Source: an uncultured Bacteroidota bacterium (GTDB taxonomy: Bacteria; Bacteroidota; Bacteroidia; Flavobacteriales; Flavobacteriaceae). Taken from it: DNA of 52,654 bases. The stretch covers positions 1 through 52,654 of the forward strand of contig CABXUL010000009.1 of the NCBI GenBank assembly GCA_902515395.1, given 5' to 3'. A program made the position numbers and the translations under genes. Of the stretch, positions 8,156 through 17,518 are shown one piece after another; within the stretch, counting starts at the first letter, position 1; each line of letters opens with the position of its first letter. A model generated the notes under the pieces. It saw only the letters and a list, made by a program, of their open reading frames with translations, had not been told where the DNA came from and did not search any database.

Positions 8156-10024
8156 ATGTTTGAGGGAGAATACGATGTTGTCGTTGTTGGAGGAGGTCAT
8201 GCTGGGGCTGAGGCTGCAGCCGCTGCTGCAAATCTAGGTTCAAAAACTTTGTTGATAACTATGAATCTCCAAACAATTGGTCAGATGTCATGCAACCCAG
8301 CCATGGGAGGTATTGCAAAAGGACAGATAGTAAGAGAGATTGATGCGATTGGCGGATATAGCGGTATTGTCTCTGACAAGAGTGCCATTCAATTTAAAAT
8401 GCTAAATCGATCAAAGGGACCTGCAATGTGGAGCCCCAGGGTTCAGTCTGATAGATTGTTGTTTGCCAAAGAATGGCGCGATGCTCTTGAACAAACTCCT
8501 AATTTGGATTTTTACCAGGATATGATTCAAGACATTATCGTTCAGGGTGGAGCAATTAAGGGGCTAATTACTTCATTGGGGACTCCTATATACTCCAAAA
8601 CAGTTATTCTTACCAACGGAACATTTCTAAATGGTTTAATCCATATTGGAGAGAAGAATTATGGCGGGGGCAGGGCAGGCGAAAAAGCCGCAACAGGTCT
8701 CACAACTAAACTTGAAAACCTTGGGTTTGAGTCAGGTCGAATGAAAACAGGTACACCGCCACGTGTAGACGGAAGGTCGCTTAATTATAAATTGATGGAA
8801 GAGCAGCCAGGTGACGTTGATCCTTCAAAGTTTAGTTTTACAGACACATCTTTTTTAACCGAACAACGTAGTTGTCATATTACTTACACTAGTCCAGACG
8901 TTCATGATCTACTGCGCTTAGGGTTCGATCGCTCACCGATGTTTAATGGTAGTATTCAAAGCACAGGACCAAGATATTGTCCATCTATTGAGGATAAGAT
9001 TAATCGATTTGCAGACAAATCAAGACATCAAATATTTGTTGAACCAGAGGGATGGAATACTGTAGAGGTATACGTTAACGGTTTTTCAACTTCACTACCA
9101 GAGGATATTCAGTACACGGCTTTACGGTCTGTTAAGGGATTTGAAAACGTTAAATTCTTTCGCCCTGGTTATGCAATTGAATATGATTATTTCCCCCCCA
9201 CCCAGCTTAAAAATAGCCTTGAAACCAAACTGGTCAATGGCCTTTTCTTCGCGGGTCAAATAAATGGAACTACCGGCTATGAGGAGGCAGCTTCACAGGG
9301 GCTTATGGCCGGAATAAATGCTCACTTAAAGCTCAACAAAAAGCCCCCTTTTATTTTGAAAAGGAATGAAGCCTACATTGGCGTATTAATAGACGATCTT
9401 ATTACGAAGGGAACGGATGAGCCATACCGAATGTTTACTTCAAGAGCGGAATTCCGAACCCTTTTGAGGCAGGATAATGCAGATTTAAGACTTACTCCAA
9501 TTTCTTTTGATCTCGGCTTGGCGAGTGAAGGGCGAATGAGAGCAGTTGAGTTAAAGTCTGCTCAAACACAAGAATTAGTTTCTTTTTTTAAGACACAAAG
9601 TTTTGATGTAAACGAGGTCAATCCACTACTGATTAGTAAAAACTCGGCTAAGGTTAAACAGCCAAATAAGTTAAGCAAAATATTTTCCCGTCCAAATATT
9701 ACCCGACACGAAATGATGTCAATCGAGGCAGTTTCTTCTTATCTGGAAAAGCATAGGATCAACAGTGAAATTTTAGAACAGGCGGAAATACAGATTAAAT
9801 ATGCTGGATATATTCAAAAAGAGACAGCAAATGCAGAAAAACTTAATCGACTTGATTATATTAAGATTCCGGAAGGTTTTGATTATGATGTTTTAGCTTC
9901 TTTATCTAAGGAAGCTAAAGAGAAATTAAATAAAATAAAACCAGCAAACCTCTCTCAGGCTTCAAGAATTAGTGGTATTAATCCTAGCGACATTAGTGTT
10001 CTTTTAGTTAAGCTGGGCAGGTGA
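8156..10024 (+). CDS. mnmG: tRNA uridine-34 5-carboxymethylaminomethyl modification enzyme MnmG (GidA)
   Basis: MnmG is the FAD-dependent partner of MnmE in making the cmnm5 modification at wobble uridine 34. The 622-residue length is typical. The dinucleotide fold appears at the N-terminus (VVVVGGGHAGAEA, residues 8-20), the family signature with the catalytic cysteine region follows (MSCNPAMGG), and GRMKTGTPPR and the C-terminal helical tail that contacts MnmE are present. It starts 3 bases after ybeY and is bracketed by two parS-like sites. In many bacteria this gene (gidA) lies close to the origin of replication, which fits the parS sites. Confidence 0.97.
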   Translation: MFEGEYDVVVVGGGHAGAEAAAAAANLGSKTLLITMNLQTIGQMSCNPAMGGIAKGQIVREIDAIGGYSGIVSDKSAIQFKMLNRSKGPAMWSPRVQSDRLLFAKEWRDALEQTPNLDFYQDMIQDIIVQGGAIKGLITSLGTPIYSKTVILTNGTFLNGLIHIGEKNYGGGRAGEKAATGLTTKLENLGFESGRMKTGTPPRVDGRSLNYKLMEEQPGDVDPSKFSFTDTSFLTEQRSCHITYTSPDVHDLLRLGFDRSPMFNGSIQSTGPRYCPSIEDKINRFADKSRHQIFVEPEGWNTVEVYVNGFSTSLPEDIQYTALRSVKGFENVKFFRPGYAIEYDYFPPTQLKNSLETKLVNGLFFAGQINGTTGYEEAASQGLMAGINAHLKLNKKPPFILKRNEAYIGVLIDDLITKGTDEPYRMFTSRAEFRTLLRQDNADLRLTPISFDLGLASEGRMRAVELKSAQTQELVSFFKTQSFDVNEVNPLLISKNSAKVKQPNKLSKIFSRPNITRHEMMSIEAVSSYLEKHRINSEILEQAEIQIKYAGYIQKETANAEKLNRLDYIKIPEGFDYDVLASLSKEAKEKLNKIKPANLSQASRISGINPSDISVLLVKLGR

Positions 10025-10040
10025 TGTTCCACGTGGAACC
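10025..10040. promoter_or_regulatory. parS-like centromere site 2
   Basis: TGTTCCACGTGGAACC begins immediately after the mnmG stop codon and contains a perfect 14-bp palindrome (10026-10039). It differs from site 1 at positions 12 and 16. It occupies almost the whole 21-base gap before the following methyltransferase start at 10046. Confidence 0.75.
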
Positions 10041-10045
10041 ATATT

Positions 10046-10897
10046 ATGAAAAATATAAAAAATACTTTCTTGTATACTGTAAAAGACCATTTGGCGTCAG
10101 AAGAATACTTCAACCTTTATTGGGATAAGCAAAAAATGATAGCATGGACTGATTTAGGAAAGGTAAAAGATTTGAACCCCTACTACCAATCTGACAAGTA
10201 TATTTCTCATCAAACAGACAATAAATCCATAATCAATATTCTTTATGGCTTTGCAAGAACAATAATGCTGCGGTATAAATTCAAACAACTTAAACCATTT
10301 GTAAAACCCTTGGATAAGTTGTTGGATATTGGATGTGGGGCTGGAAGCTTCTTGTCTTTTATGAATAAAAAAAACTTTAATGTATTTGGAGTAGAAAAGA
10401 ACACTACTGCTTTAGAAATATGTGCCAAAAAAAAACTTAAAGTTTATAACTCATTAGATTCTCTTCCAAACAAAGTCTTTGATATCATTTCTTTATGGCA
10501 TGTCCTTGAGCATTTAACTCAACCTGAGGAAGTTATAGCAAAGATCCATGATTTATTGAATAGCAAGGGAGTTTTAATTGTAGCAGTTCCCAACTTTTCT
10601 AGTCACGATAGGTTGCATTATAAAAACAATTGGGCCGCGTTAGACGTTCCTCGACATCTTTGGCATTTTACCCCAGAGGGTTTGGAAAAAATATTTTTCA
10701 GTGCGGGATTTAAATTATTAAAAAAAAGCCCCCTTTGGCTTGATGTTTTTTACATTTCGTTTCTCTCGGAAAAATATAAAGGTAATAATCTGGCTTTTTT
10801 AATAGGAGTGCTAAAAGGAAGTTATTTTACACTTCGATCCCTATTCTCAAAAAAGCATTCGACTATTTCTTTTGTGTTTAAGAAGGAGGCTGTTTAG
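10046..10897 (+). CDS. Class I SAM-dependent methyltransferase
   Basis: A 283-residue methyltransferase of the Methyltransf_23/11 type. The SAM-binding motif [11 protein letters not shown] lies at about residues 93-102, followed by an acidic residue after the second strand (VFGVEKN), and the post-motif SLWHVLEHL is clear. An N-terminal 80-residue extension and a VPRHLWHFT segment resemble proteins placed near cell-envelope or methylated small-molecule pathways, but the substrate is unknown. It follows mnmG by 21 bases, nearly all parS-like sequence, so co-transcription with ybeY-mnmG is plausible. Its last 20 bases overlap the convergent holB gene. Confidence 0.85.
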   Translation: MKNIKNTFLYTVKDHLASEEYFNLYWDKQKMIAWTDLGKVKDLNPYYQSDKYISHQTDNKSIINILYGFARTIMLRYKFKQLKPFVKPLDKLLDIGCGAGSFLSFMNKKNFNVFGVEKNTTALEICAKKKLKVYNSLDSLPNKVFDIISLWHVLEHLTQPEEVIAKIHDLLNSKGVLIVAVPNFSSHDRLHYKNNWAALDVPRHLWHFTPEGLEKIFFSAGFKLLKKSPLWLDVFYISFLSEKYKGNNLAFLIGVLKGSYFTLRSLFSKKHSTISFVFKKEAV

Positions 10898-12023
10898 TAC
10901 TTAATAACCGCTTTATCTCAAGAATAAAGTTGCTGAATAAAATTTTAGGATTAGCATTGCGCTCAATTTGATAACAACTATCTTCCAAAAGCCTTACCAA
11001 TTCTAGAACATTTCCATTGTGGACAAAAGGTGAAAATTTCTCAATATCAAAATCTGTATTTAGAGAAAGATCAAATAGAGATTCAGCTCGATAAGAGAGT
11101 AACATTGTCTGACGAATAAACTCCAGAGCATACTGTAAAAAAGACTTCTGTTCCTCACGGCTCAACTGGCTCACGCGTTCTGACCACTCCATTAAATCCA
11201 ATATAATCGCTTTGTTGGATTTGGCACGAAAAGCAGTTCTCAAGCCTTCAATCCAAAGCTTTTCGAAGACAATTGATTGTTTAGAAGTCGTAATTAAGGA
11301 CAAGACCTTTCTCCAGCTCCCCCTTCCCGCGCTTATCAGTTCTTTTGATTTTTCACCTGCTTCGATTGCTGTTAATTTATTTTCAATTGCTTTCTCTAAA
11401 AGGGGGGTTAATTTGATCATTTGACACCGAGAAACCAAAGTCGGTAAAAGTTGCTCAACTTGTTCCCCAACCAAAAAGAAATAACAGTTATGTGGAGGCT
11501 CCTCAAGCAATTTTAAAAGTTTATTGGAGGCTGACTCTGAAATTTTTTCTACACCAAAAATCACCATTACTTTCTTTCCGCCACCATGAGCTTTAAGATG
11601 CATTTTATTGTGGATTTTTGAGACCTCCTCAACACCAATAATCCCCTGTTTATTTCCTGCTTCAAGTTGATTTATCCAGTCCTGAGATCCTCCGTACGGG
11701 TTATTACTAAGAAATACAAACCAATTTTCACTATAATCCTCTGATGTAGTCTTAGCCGCTCCAGAAGATTTATTAATCACTGGATAAATAAAATGTAGGT
11801 CTGGATTATAGAGTAATTTTTGTGATGAAACACCTTTTTTCTGTTCGTTATTTAAGAACTCAAATCCATAAATCAACTCTAGCGCACAAAACAAAGCTAA
11901 TGGTAGACCCCCATAACCTTGGGAGTCTATAAATAGCTGACAATGAGGAGATTGATCTTCAGAAATCATCTTTCGCAGCTTTGATTTTAGCTCCTCTTGT
12001 CCAACGATTTCGTTGTAGTACAT
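10878..12023 (-). CDS. holB: DNA polymerase III delta-prime subunit
   Basis: The delta-prime subunit is part of the clamp loader that opens the sliding clamp on DNA. The 381-residue protein starts with [15 protein letters not shown], the usual AAA+ N-terminus. As expected for delta-prime, the Walker A loop is degenerate ([10 protein letters not shown] lacks the Lys-Ser/Thr pair), while the [10 protein letters not shown] and SRCQ (sensor 1 and arginine-finger) segments remain. Middle positions are longer than in E. coli, which is normal in Bacteroidota. It is divergent from pgk and convergent with the methyltransferase, overlapping it by 20 bases. Confidence 0.88.
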   Translation of the reverse strand: MYYNEIVGQEELKSKLRKMISEDQSPHCQLFIDSQGYGGLPLALFCALELIYGFEFLNNEQKKGVSSQKLLYNPDLHFIYPVINKSSGAAKTTSEDYSENWFVFLSNNPYGGSQDWINQLEAGNKQGIIGVEEVSKIHNKMHLKAHGGGKKVMVIFGVEKISESASNKLLKLLEEPPHNCYFFLVGEQVEQLLPTLVSRCQMIKLTPLLEKAIENKLTAIEAGEKSKELISAGRGSWRKVLSLITTSKQSIVFEKLWIEGLRTAFRAKSNKAIILDLMEWSERVSQLSREEQKSFLQYALEFIRQTMLLSYRAESLFDLSLNTDFDIEKFSPFVHNGNVLELVRLLEDSCYQIERNANPKILFSNFILEIKRLLSTKQPPS

Positions 12024-12141
12024 GCGGTGGTTAAATTTTTTATGATCCTAAAAATAACGAATCCTTTTGGATTACACTTTCTCCACTATAGCAATGTGCT
12101 TAATGCCCAAAAAAATAGCCTTCGTAATGGTAAAAAAAAGT

Positions 12142-12149
12142 TATTTTTG
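12142..12149 (+). promoter_or_regulatory. -7 element upstream of pgk
   Basis: TATTTTTG matches TAnnTTTG and ends 13 bases before the pgk ATG. TTCG at 12121-12124 is 17 bases upstream and is one base off TTTG. Confidence 0.4.
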
Positions 12150-12162
12150 AAAAAATTTACTC

Positions 12163-13350
12163 ATGCACACACTTAATAACAATGATTTTTCTAACCGTAA
12201 AGCTGTAATAAGGGTTGATTTTAATGTGCCATTAGACGAAAACTTCCAAGTAACTGATAGCACAAGAATTTTAGCGGCTAAGGAATCAATTGATTATATT
12301 TTAAACCATGGTGGTAGTTGTGTGCTAATCTCTCACTTAGGTAGGCCTAAAGGAAAAGACGCGGCCTTTTCACTATATCATATAGTTAATAAAGTATCGG
12401 AGATATTGGGCATACCCGTTTTATTTTGTGACGATTGCGTAGGCCCGAAAGCGGAGACAGCAACTGCGCAACTCAAGCCAGGAGAAGTAATTTTAATGGA
12501 AAACCTTCGCTTCTATCCAGAGGAGACTGCTGGGGATTTTAATTTTGCCCTTGGATTATCTAAACTAGGGGATTTTTATGTCAATGACGCTTTCGGAACA
12601 GCTCACCGCGCTCATGCTTCCACAACTATTATGGCACAGTTTTTCGATGAGGATAAATATTTTGGTAAGCTACTAGAAAAAGAGGTCAAAGCAGTCCAAA
12701 AAGTCTTGGAGAACGGTGAAAAACCAATTTTGGCAATATTAGGTGGGGCTAAAGTTTCCTCAAAAATAACCATCATTGAAAATATCTTAGATAAAATTGA
12801 TCACTTAATAATTGGGGGAGGAATGGTTTATACTTTCGTCAAGGCAATGGGAGGAAATATAGGACAATCCATTTGTGAGGACGAATATTTTGATTTTGCT
12901 TTGGAATTATTGGAAAAAGCTAAATTAAAAAATGTAAACATTCATTTACCTACAGATGTTATTATCGCGGATGACTTTTCGAATAAAGCAAATAAAAAAG
13001 TCAGTATGGTGTCGGAAATCTCCGAAGACTGGCAAGGACTTGACGCTGGTCCAGAGAGTTTAAAGGCTTTTGAACAAGTTGTAATGAAATCTAAAACAAT
13101 TTTGTGGAACGGCCCACTTGGTGTTTTTGAATTCGAAAACTTTGCAACGGGAACTATGACATTAGGAGAGCAGATTGCTAAGAGCACTAAGAATGGAGCT
13201 TTTTCGCTTGTGGGTGGAGGAGACTCAGTGGCAGCCGTGAAACAGTTTAGATTAGGGCCTAAAATGAGCTATATTTCCACTGGAGGAGGCGCCATGTTGG
13301 AAAGTCTTGAAGGGAAAATACTTCCTGGCATAGCAGCGCTCCTTACATAG
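12163..13350 (+). CDS. pgk: Phosphoglycerate kinase
   Basis: Glycolytic and gluconeogenic kinase that interconverts 1,3-bisphosphoglycerate + ADP and 3-phosphoglycerate + ATP in the cytosol. The 395-residue length is standard. The substrate-binding RVDFNVPLD appears near residue 18, SHLGRPKG near 60, the hinge GGAKVSSK near 200, and the nucleotide-binding C-terminal lobe ends with SLVGGGDSVAAVKQF and STGGGA. The gene has its own promoter-like element and is followed after 9 bases by a DUF4837 lipoprotein gene. Confidence 0.97.
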   Translation: MHTLNNNDFSNRKAVIRVDFNVPLDENFQVTDSTRILAAKESIDYILNHGGSCVLISHLGRPKGKDAAFSLYHIVNKVSEILGIPVLFCDDCVGPKAETATAQLKPGEVILMENLRFYPEETAGDFNFALGLSKLGDFYVNDAFGTAHRAHASTTIMAQFFDEDKYFGKLLEKEVKAVQKVLENGEKPILAILGGAKVSSKITIIENILDKIDHLIIGGGMVYTFVKAMGGNIGQSICEDEYFDFALELLEKAKLKNVNIHLPTDVIIADDFSNKANKKVSMVSEISEDWQGLDAGPESLKAFEQVVMKSKTILWNGPLGVFEFENFATGTMTLGEQIAKSTKNGAFSLVGGGDSVAAVKQFRLGPKMSYISTGGGAMLESLEGKILPGIAALLT

Positions 13351-13359
13351 GTCACATTT

Positions 13360-14325
13360 ATGAAAAAAATGGCTTTATTAGGGGTTCTTATTATGCTTAA
13401 CGCGTGTAAAGAAAATCAACCCAAAACCCGCTATCTTCCAGATTCTAGTGGAAAAATCAATCATTTGTCTATTGTAATGCCTGAAAAAAGTTGGAGTGGT
13501 TTTTTGGGAGACAAAGTAAGAGATTTATTGTTAGCGCCTTACGAGGGCTTACCTATTGATGAACCTCAGTTTTCACTTAAATTTATTCCCGAAAAAGTCT
13601 TTACAGGCTTTGCAAAGAATAGCAGAAATATCATCTGGTTTGTAAAAGACCCTATTGGTAGATTTCAACTCTCTGAAAACATGATGGCAAAACCCCAACT
13701 TGTGGCTAAAGTGAGTGGTGATGACGAAGAGGTACAAGCATTTTATTTAGAGGAGAATATTGAGCTTCTAAGAGCATCAATCTCCGGAATTGAGCAAACC
13801 GAAAAACTCAGAAGGATTGGAAAGTCACCAAGTACAGACAAGGAATTTTCCGATAGATTCCAGATTTCAATGACCTATCCTTCTGTTTATAAAACTTTAA
13901 AAGATACCCAAGACTTTACTTGGATACAAAAGCCAATTCAAAAGGGGCATATGAATATAATTGCTTATACCCTCCCTATAAATGCTTTGAAGGGAAATAT
14001 AAAAAAAAGAATACCGTTTATAAGGGATTCCATTGGAAAAGTGTATATCCCGGGAAGATTGCCAGGGTCCTATATGATTACAGAGCGTGCTTATCTACCC
14101 TACTATTTCAAGACTCAGATAAATGGGAAATTAACTTATTTAACTAAGGGAACTTGGGAAGTCGCTAACGATTTTATGGCAGGCCCATTCATCAATTATA
14201 TGGTAAGAGATACCCTAAAAAAAAGATGGATGGTTATCGAGGGGTTTACATTTGCACCCTCAGCTAGTAAAAGAGATTACATGTTTGAATTAAACACGAT
14301 TATTAGCAGCATGCAATTTGAATAA
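13360..14325 (+). CDS. DUF4837 family lipoprotein
   Basis: A 321-residue protein with a type II signal peptide (lipobox LNAC, Cys at residue 16) followed by the conserved DUF4837 opening, DSSGKINHLSIVMP, and a GLPIDEPQF segment. The family occurs in Bacteroidota and has no assigned function; the signal predicts attachment to a membrane facing the periplasm. It lies 9 bases after pgk and 8 bases from the end of the convergent tatA gene. Confidence 0.85.
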   Translation: MKKMALLGVLIMLNACKENQPKTRYLPDSSGKINHLSIVMPEKSWSGFLGDKVRDLLLAPYEGLPIDEPQFSLKFIPEKVFTGFAKNSRNIIWFVKDPIGRFQLSENMMAKPQLVAKVSGDDEEVQAFYLEENIELLRASISGIEQTEKLRRIGKSPSTDKEFSDRFQISMTYPSVYKTLKDTQDFTWIQKPIQKGHMNIIAYTLPINALKGNIKKRIPFIRDSIGKVYIPGRLPGSYMITERAYLPYYFKTQINGKLTYLTKGTWEVANDFMAGPFINYMVRDTLKKRWMVIEGFTFAPSASKRDYMFELNTIISSMQFE

Positions 14326-14333
14326 GGGGAAAT

Positions 14334-14525
14334 TTACTCTTTATCTGATTTGGAGTCAACTTCTTCATCTTCCTTTGAAGCATTTTTAAATTCCTTTATT
14401 CCGCTACCCAACCCCTTCATTAACTCTGGGATTTTTCTTCCACCAAAGAGTAAAAGAACCACCACAACGATAAGAATAATTTGTGGCGCACCGATCATGC
14501 CAAGAAATAATATTGTTGAGAACAT
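14334..14525 (-). CDS. tatA: Sec-independent (Tat) translocase subunit TatA
   Basis: A 63-residue TatA/E-type protein. A single N-terminal membrane helix (about residues 8-27) is followed by the [14 protein letters not shown] hinge and amphipathic helix, then KEFKNA and a charged tail. TatA multimers help pass folded proteins across the inner membrane. tatB and tatC are not nearby. It lies between the DUF4837 gene (convergent) and an M23 peptidase gene (divergent). Confidence 0.9.
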   Translation of the reverse strand: MFSTILFLGMIGAPQIILIVVVVLLLFGGRKIPELMKGLGSGIKEFKNASKEDEEVDSKSDKE

Positions 14526-14614
14526 TAAATGTATTTTTATCCAAATGTAATTAATATTTAAATGAAATCTAAATTTCTTTCACAGGCCTATAAATAATTT
14601 TTAAGGGTTATAAC

Positions 14615-14622
14615 TATATTTG
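14615..14622 (+). promoter_or_regulatory. -7 element upstream of the M23 peptidase
   Basis: TATATTTG ends 6 bases before the ATG at 14629, so the mRNA would be nearly leaderless. The TTG at 14620 is part of this element and is therefore unlikely to be a start codon. Confidence 0.4.
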
Positions 14623-14628
14623 TCTGCG

Positions 14629-15504
14629 ATGGCTGATAAAAAAAACAAAAAACGCCTGTGGATTCAAAACCTTTTGAATCGGTATCGGTTGGTTGTCATC
14701 AACGAAAAAACCTTCAATGAAGAGTTTTCTTTCAGATTATCGAGATTGAATATCATATTGACGTCAATCCTCGTGATTACTTTTATTTTTATTGGGTCAA
14801 TTTTTTTAGTAGCATACACTCCGCTTAAAGAGTTTATCCCTGGATATACCTCTACTAAACTGAGAAAAGAAGCAATAAGGAACAGCTTTTTACTTGACTC
14901 CCTTTCTTCTGAATTTCAAAAACAACACCAATTCATAAGGGCAATGAAAAGTGCGCTTATGGGAGAAGTTAATCTAGATGAGCAACCATTCAAGGATCTG
15001 AACAATAACAATCGAGAAATCTTGAACCCAGAGAATAGTCTTTTGAAAGCCGATTCTTTATTGCGATTGGAAGTTATCCAGGAAGATAAATATAATGTGC
15101 TACCTAACCCCGATGGAAATGTTAAGTTTATGCTTTTTTCACCAGCATCAGGTATTATCTCTCAACCATTTAACAACGAAATCAAGCATTTTGCTGTTGA
15201 TATTGCCTTAGCAAAAGGCGTCCCAATTAAGGCTGTCGCTACAGGAACAGTTATTCTTGCTGATTGGACTGCAGATACAGGATATGTGATCATTATCAAA
15301 CATGATTATGGTTTACTCTCGGTTTATAAGCATAATTCCTCAATCGAAAAATCTCAGGGAGACATGGTGGCGCCAGGTGAAGTTATTGCCTATGCTGGTG
15401 ATACTGGAGAACTCTCTACGGGATATCACCTTCACTTTGAATTATGGATTGATGGCTATCCAGTAGATCCAACAAATTTTATTGATTTTTCTGAAGGATT
15501 ATGA
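14629..15504 (+). CDS. M23 family peptidase with one membrane anchor
   Basis: A 291-residue LytM-type endopeptidase expected to cleave peptide cross-links in peptidoglycan. After a basic cytoplasmic segment there is one transmembrane helix (about residues 42-65), a linker, and the LytM domain (about 165-290). All zinc ligands are present: H187 and D191 in KHFAVDIA, and H267/H269 in YHLHFEL, so it is likely catalytic. The start at 14629 follows directly after a promoter -7 element. The GH3-type gene begins within its stop region (4-base ATGA overlap), suggesting translational coupling. Confidence 0.88.
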   Translation: MADKKNKKRLWIQNLLNRYRLVVINEKTFNEEFSFRLSRLNIILTSILVITFIFIGSIFLVAYTPLKEFIPGYTSTKLRKEAIRNSFLLDSLSSEFQKQHQFIRAMKSALMGEVNLDEQPFKDLNNNNREILNPENSLLKADSLLRLEVIQEDKYNVLPNPDGNVKFMLFSPASGIISQPFNNEIKHFAVDIALAKGVPIKAVATGTVILADWTADTGYVIIIKHDYGLLSVYKHNSSIEKSQGDMVAPGEVIAYAGDTGELSTGYHLHFELWIDGYPVDPTNFIDFSEGL

Positions 15505-16985
15505 TTAAGTTATTAGCAGCAAAATTGTTTGCAAAGATTATCCACCACAAAAATCAAAAGTGGATTAATAATCCTTTAGGTTTCCAAAAGAAAATATTTT
15601 ATAACCTAATAAAAGAAGCTACTGATACTGATTTTGGAAAAGACCATAACTTTCATAAAATCAAAGATTATACTGATTTTCAAGCTGAAGTACCAGTTAG
15701 GGATTATGAAGGCCTACGCCCGTATGTTGAAAAGATGTTACTAGGTAAAGCTTCTGTGTTATGGCCTGGCAAGCCTTTATACTATGCAAAAACGAGCGGA
15801 ACTACCTCTGGAGTCAAATACATTCCCCTTAGCAAAGCATCAATGCCAACTCATATAAGAGCAGCTCGAGATGCACTCTTAAACTATATATACAAAACGG
15901 GTAATGCCGATTTTGTTAAGGGAAAACAAATTTTTCTTCAAGGAAGCCCCATTTTAGAAAAAACCAAAGGGATTAATTATGGACGTCTATCGGGTATTGT
16001 AGCTCATTATGTTCCCAAATACTTACAAAAAAGCAGAATGCCTTCATGGGAAATTAATTGTATTGAGGATTGGGAAACAAAGGTGGATGCGATTGTGGAA
16101 GAAACTTTTTCCGAGAATATGTCCTTAATTGCAGGAATTCCATCTTGGGTTCAAATGTATTTTGAAAAGCTAATCGAAAGATCCAATATTCCCGTAGGAG
16201 AGATGTTTAAAAATTTCTCCTTATTTGTCTATGGTGGGGTAAACTATGAGCCTTATCGACCATTGTTTGAAAAATTAATTGGAAGAAAGGTAGATTCAAT
16301 TGAGTTATTTCCCGCTTCAGAGGGATTTTTTGCCTATCAGGACGTCCCTGGGGAAAGAGGTTTGTTACTTCTAGTAGATAACGGAATTTTTTATGAATTT
16401 ATTAAGGTTGATAATTTTAGGGAGAAGGACCCCAAACGATATACTTTAGGTCAAGTTGAGTTGGGGATAAATTATGTCTTGATTTTGTCAACCACTGCTG
16501 GGTTATGGGGCTACAATATTGGGGACACTGTAAAGTTTGTTTCTTTGTCGCCCTTTCGAATAATTGTTACTGGAAGAATTAAGCATTACATTTCTGCTTT
16601 TGGTGAACACGTAATTGGCAAAGAGGTGGAAACAGCATTGGAAGAAGTCTGCAAATCTACTGGTATTCGGGTAAAAGAGTTTACTGTTGCCCCGCAAATT
16701 GATCCTAAAGACGGATTACCCTACCATGAATGGCTTATTGAGTTTGATGATTTCCCTGATGAGATTGACCAGTTTGCAGCTCTATTAGATCAAAAAATGC
16801 GAAAGCAAAATGCTTATTACGAAGATCTAATTCGGGGAAAGGTACTGCGCACTCTAGTTATTACACAAGTAGCTCCGTCAGCTTTTCAAAGCTACATGAA
16901 AAGTATTGGTAAACTGGGAGGTCAAAACAAGATTCCCAGATTATCAAATGATAGAAAAATAGCAGACGAACTACAAATAAAATAA
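15501..16985 (+). CDS. GH3-family acyl-adenylating enzyme
   Basis: A 494-residue member of the GH3 auxin-responsive promoter family, a branch of the ANL acyl-adenylate-forming superfamily. The nucleotide-binding loop TSGTTSG (about residues 97-103) and the later LFPASEGFFAYQ and TGRIKHYISAFGEH segments are recognisable. Plant members join amino acids to hormones; the substrate of the bacterial homologues is not known to me. It overlaps the M23 gene by 4 bases and is followed 3 bases later by a methyltransferase-like gene. Confidence 0.85.
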   Translation: MIKLLAAKLFAKIIHHKNQKWINNPLGFQKKIFYNLIKEATDTDFGKDHNFHKIKDYTDFQAEVPVRDYEGLRPYVEKMLLGKASVLWPGKPLYYAKTSGTTSGVKYIPLSKASMPTHIRAARDALLNYIYKTGNADFVKGKQIFLQGSPILEKTKGINYGRLSGIVAHYVPKYLQKSRMPSWEINCIEDWETKVDAIVEETFSENMSLIAGIPSWVQMYFEKLIERSNIPVGEMFKNFSLFVYGGVNYEPYRPLFEKLIGRKVDSIELFPASEGFFAYQDVPGERGLLLLVDNGIFYEFIKVDNFREKDPKRYTLGQVELGINYVLILSTTAGLWGYNIGDTVKFVSLSPFRIIVTGRIKHYISAFGEHVIGKEVETALEEVCKSTGIRVKEFTVAPQIDPKDGLPYHEWLIEFDDFPDEIDQFAALLDQKMRKQNAYYEDLIRGKVLRTLVITQVAPSAFQSYMKSIGKLGGQNKIPRLSNDRKIADELQIK

Positions 16986-16988
16986 TCC

Positions 16989-17513
16989 ATGTACGAAAAT
17001 ATTTCTCACGAAAAACGCTATCATAAAACATTGAGCTTTTTGAAACAGCACATACAAGGAGGCTCAAGAATCTTGGACTTGGGGGTTCACAACCCGCTCT
17101 CCCAACTTATGCAGCAACAAGGCTATAAAGTCATAAACACCAATGGAGAAGATTTAGACGAAGACCAATCCTCATTAACTGACTCTAAAGCGGAAGTCGT
17201 AACGGCATTTGAAATATTAGAACACTTGCTTTCTCCTTATCAAGTACTAAAAAGCATTAAAGCCGAAAAGCTAGTTGTGAGTGTCCCCTTACGGTTGTGG
17301 TTTTCTCCAGCTTATCGAAGTAAAAAAGACCTTTGGGATAGACATTATCATGAATTTGAAGATTGGCAACTTGATTGGCTTTTAGAAAAAACAGGATGGA
17401 AAATTATTGCTCGTGAAAAATGGACTAATCCCAATTCAAGCTTTGGAATAAGAACACTTTTGAGATACTTTACAACTCGTTATTACATTGTATTTGCTAA
17501 AAAAAACAAGTAA
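16989..17513 (+). CDS. Methyltransferase-like protein with degenerate motif I
   Basis: A 174-residue protein resembling a shortened class I methyltransferase: RILDLGVHNP occupies the place of motif I, and the downstream VVTAFEILEHL and SVPLRLW match the common motif II/III region. The glycine-rich SAM loop (GxGxG) is missing, so SAM binding is uncertain. It is 3 bases after the GH3-type gene and 5 bases before the glycosyltransferase, pointing to a three-gene unit. The substrate is unknown. Confidence 0.65.
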   Translation: MYENISHEKRYHKTLSFLKQHIQGGSRILDLGVHNPLSQLMQQQGYKVINTNGEDLDEDQSSLTDSKAEVVTAFEILEHLLSPYQVLKSIKAEKLVVSVPLRLWFSPAYRSKKDLWDRHYHEFEDWQLDWLLEKTGWKIIAREKWTNPNSSFGIRTLLRYFTTRYYIVFAKKNK

Positions 17514-17518
17514 GAAAA

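Noticed and set aside
15538-15546. TTATCCACC as a DnaA box marking an origin
   Set aside because: It is a single, imperfect copy inside a coding region with no cluster nearby; the parS sites alone do not locate oriC.
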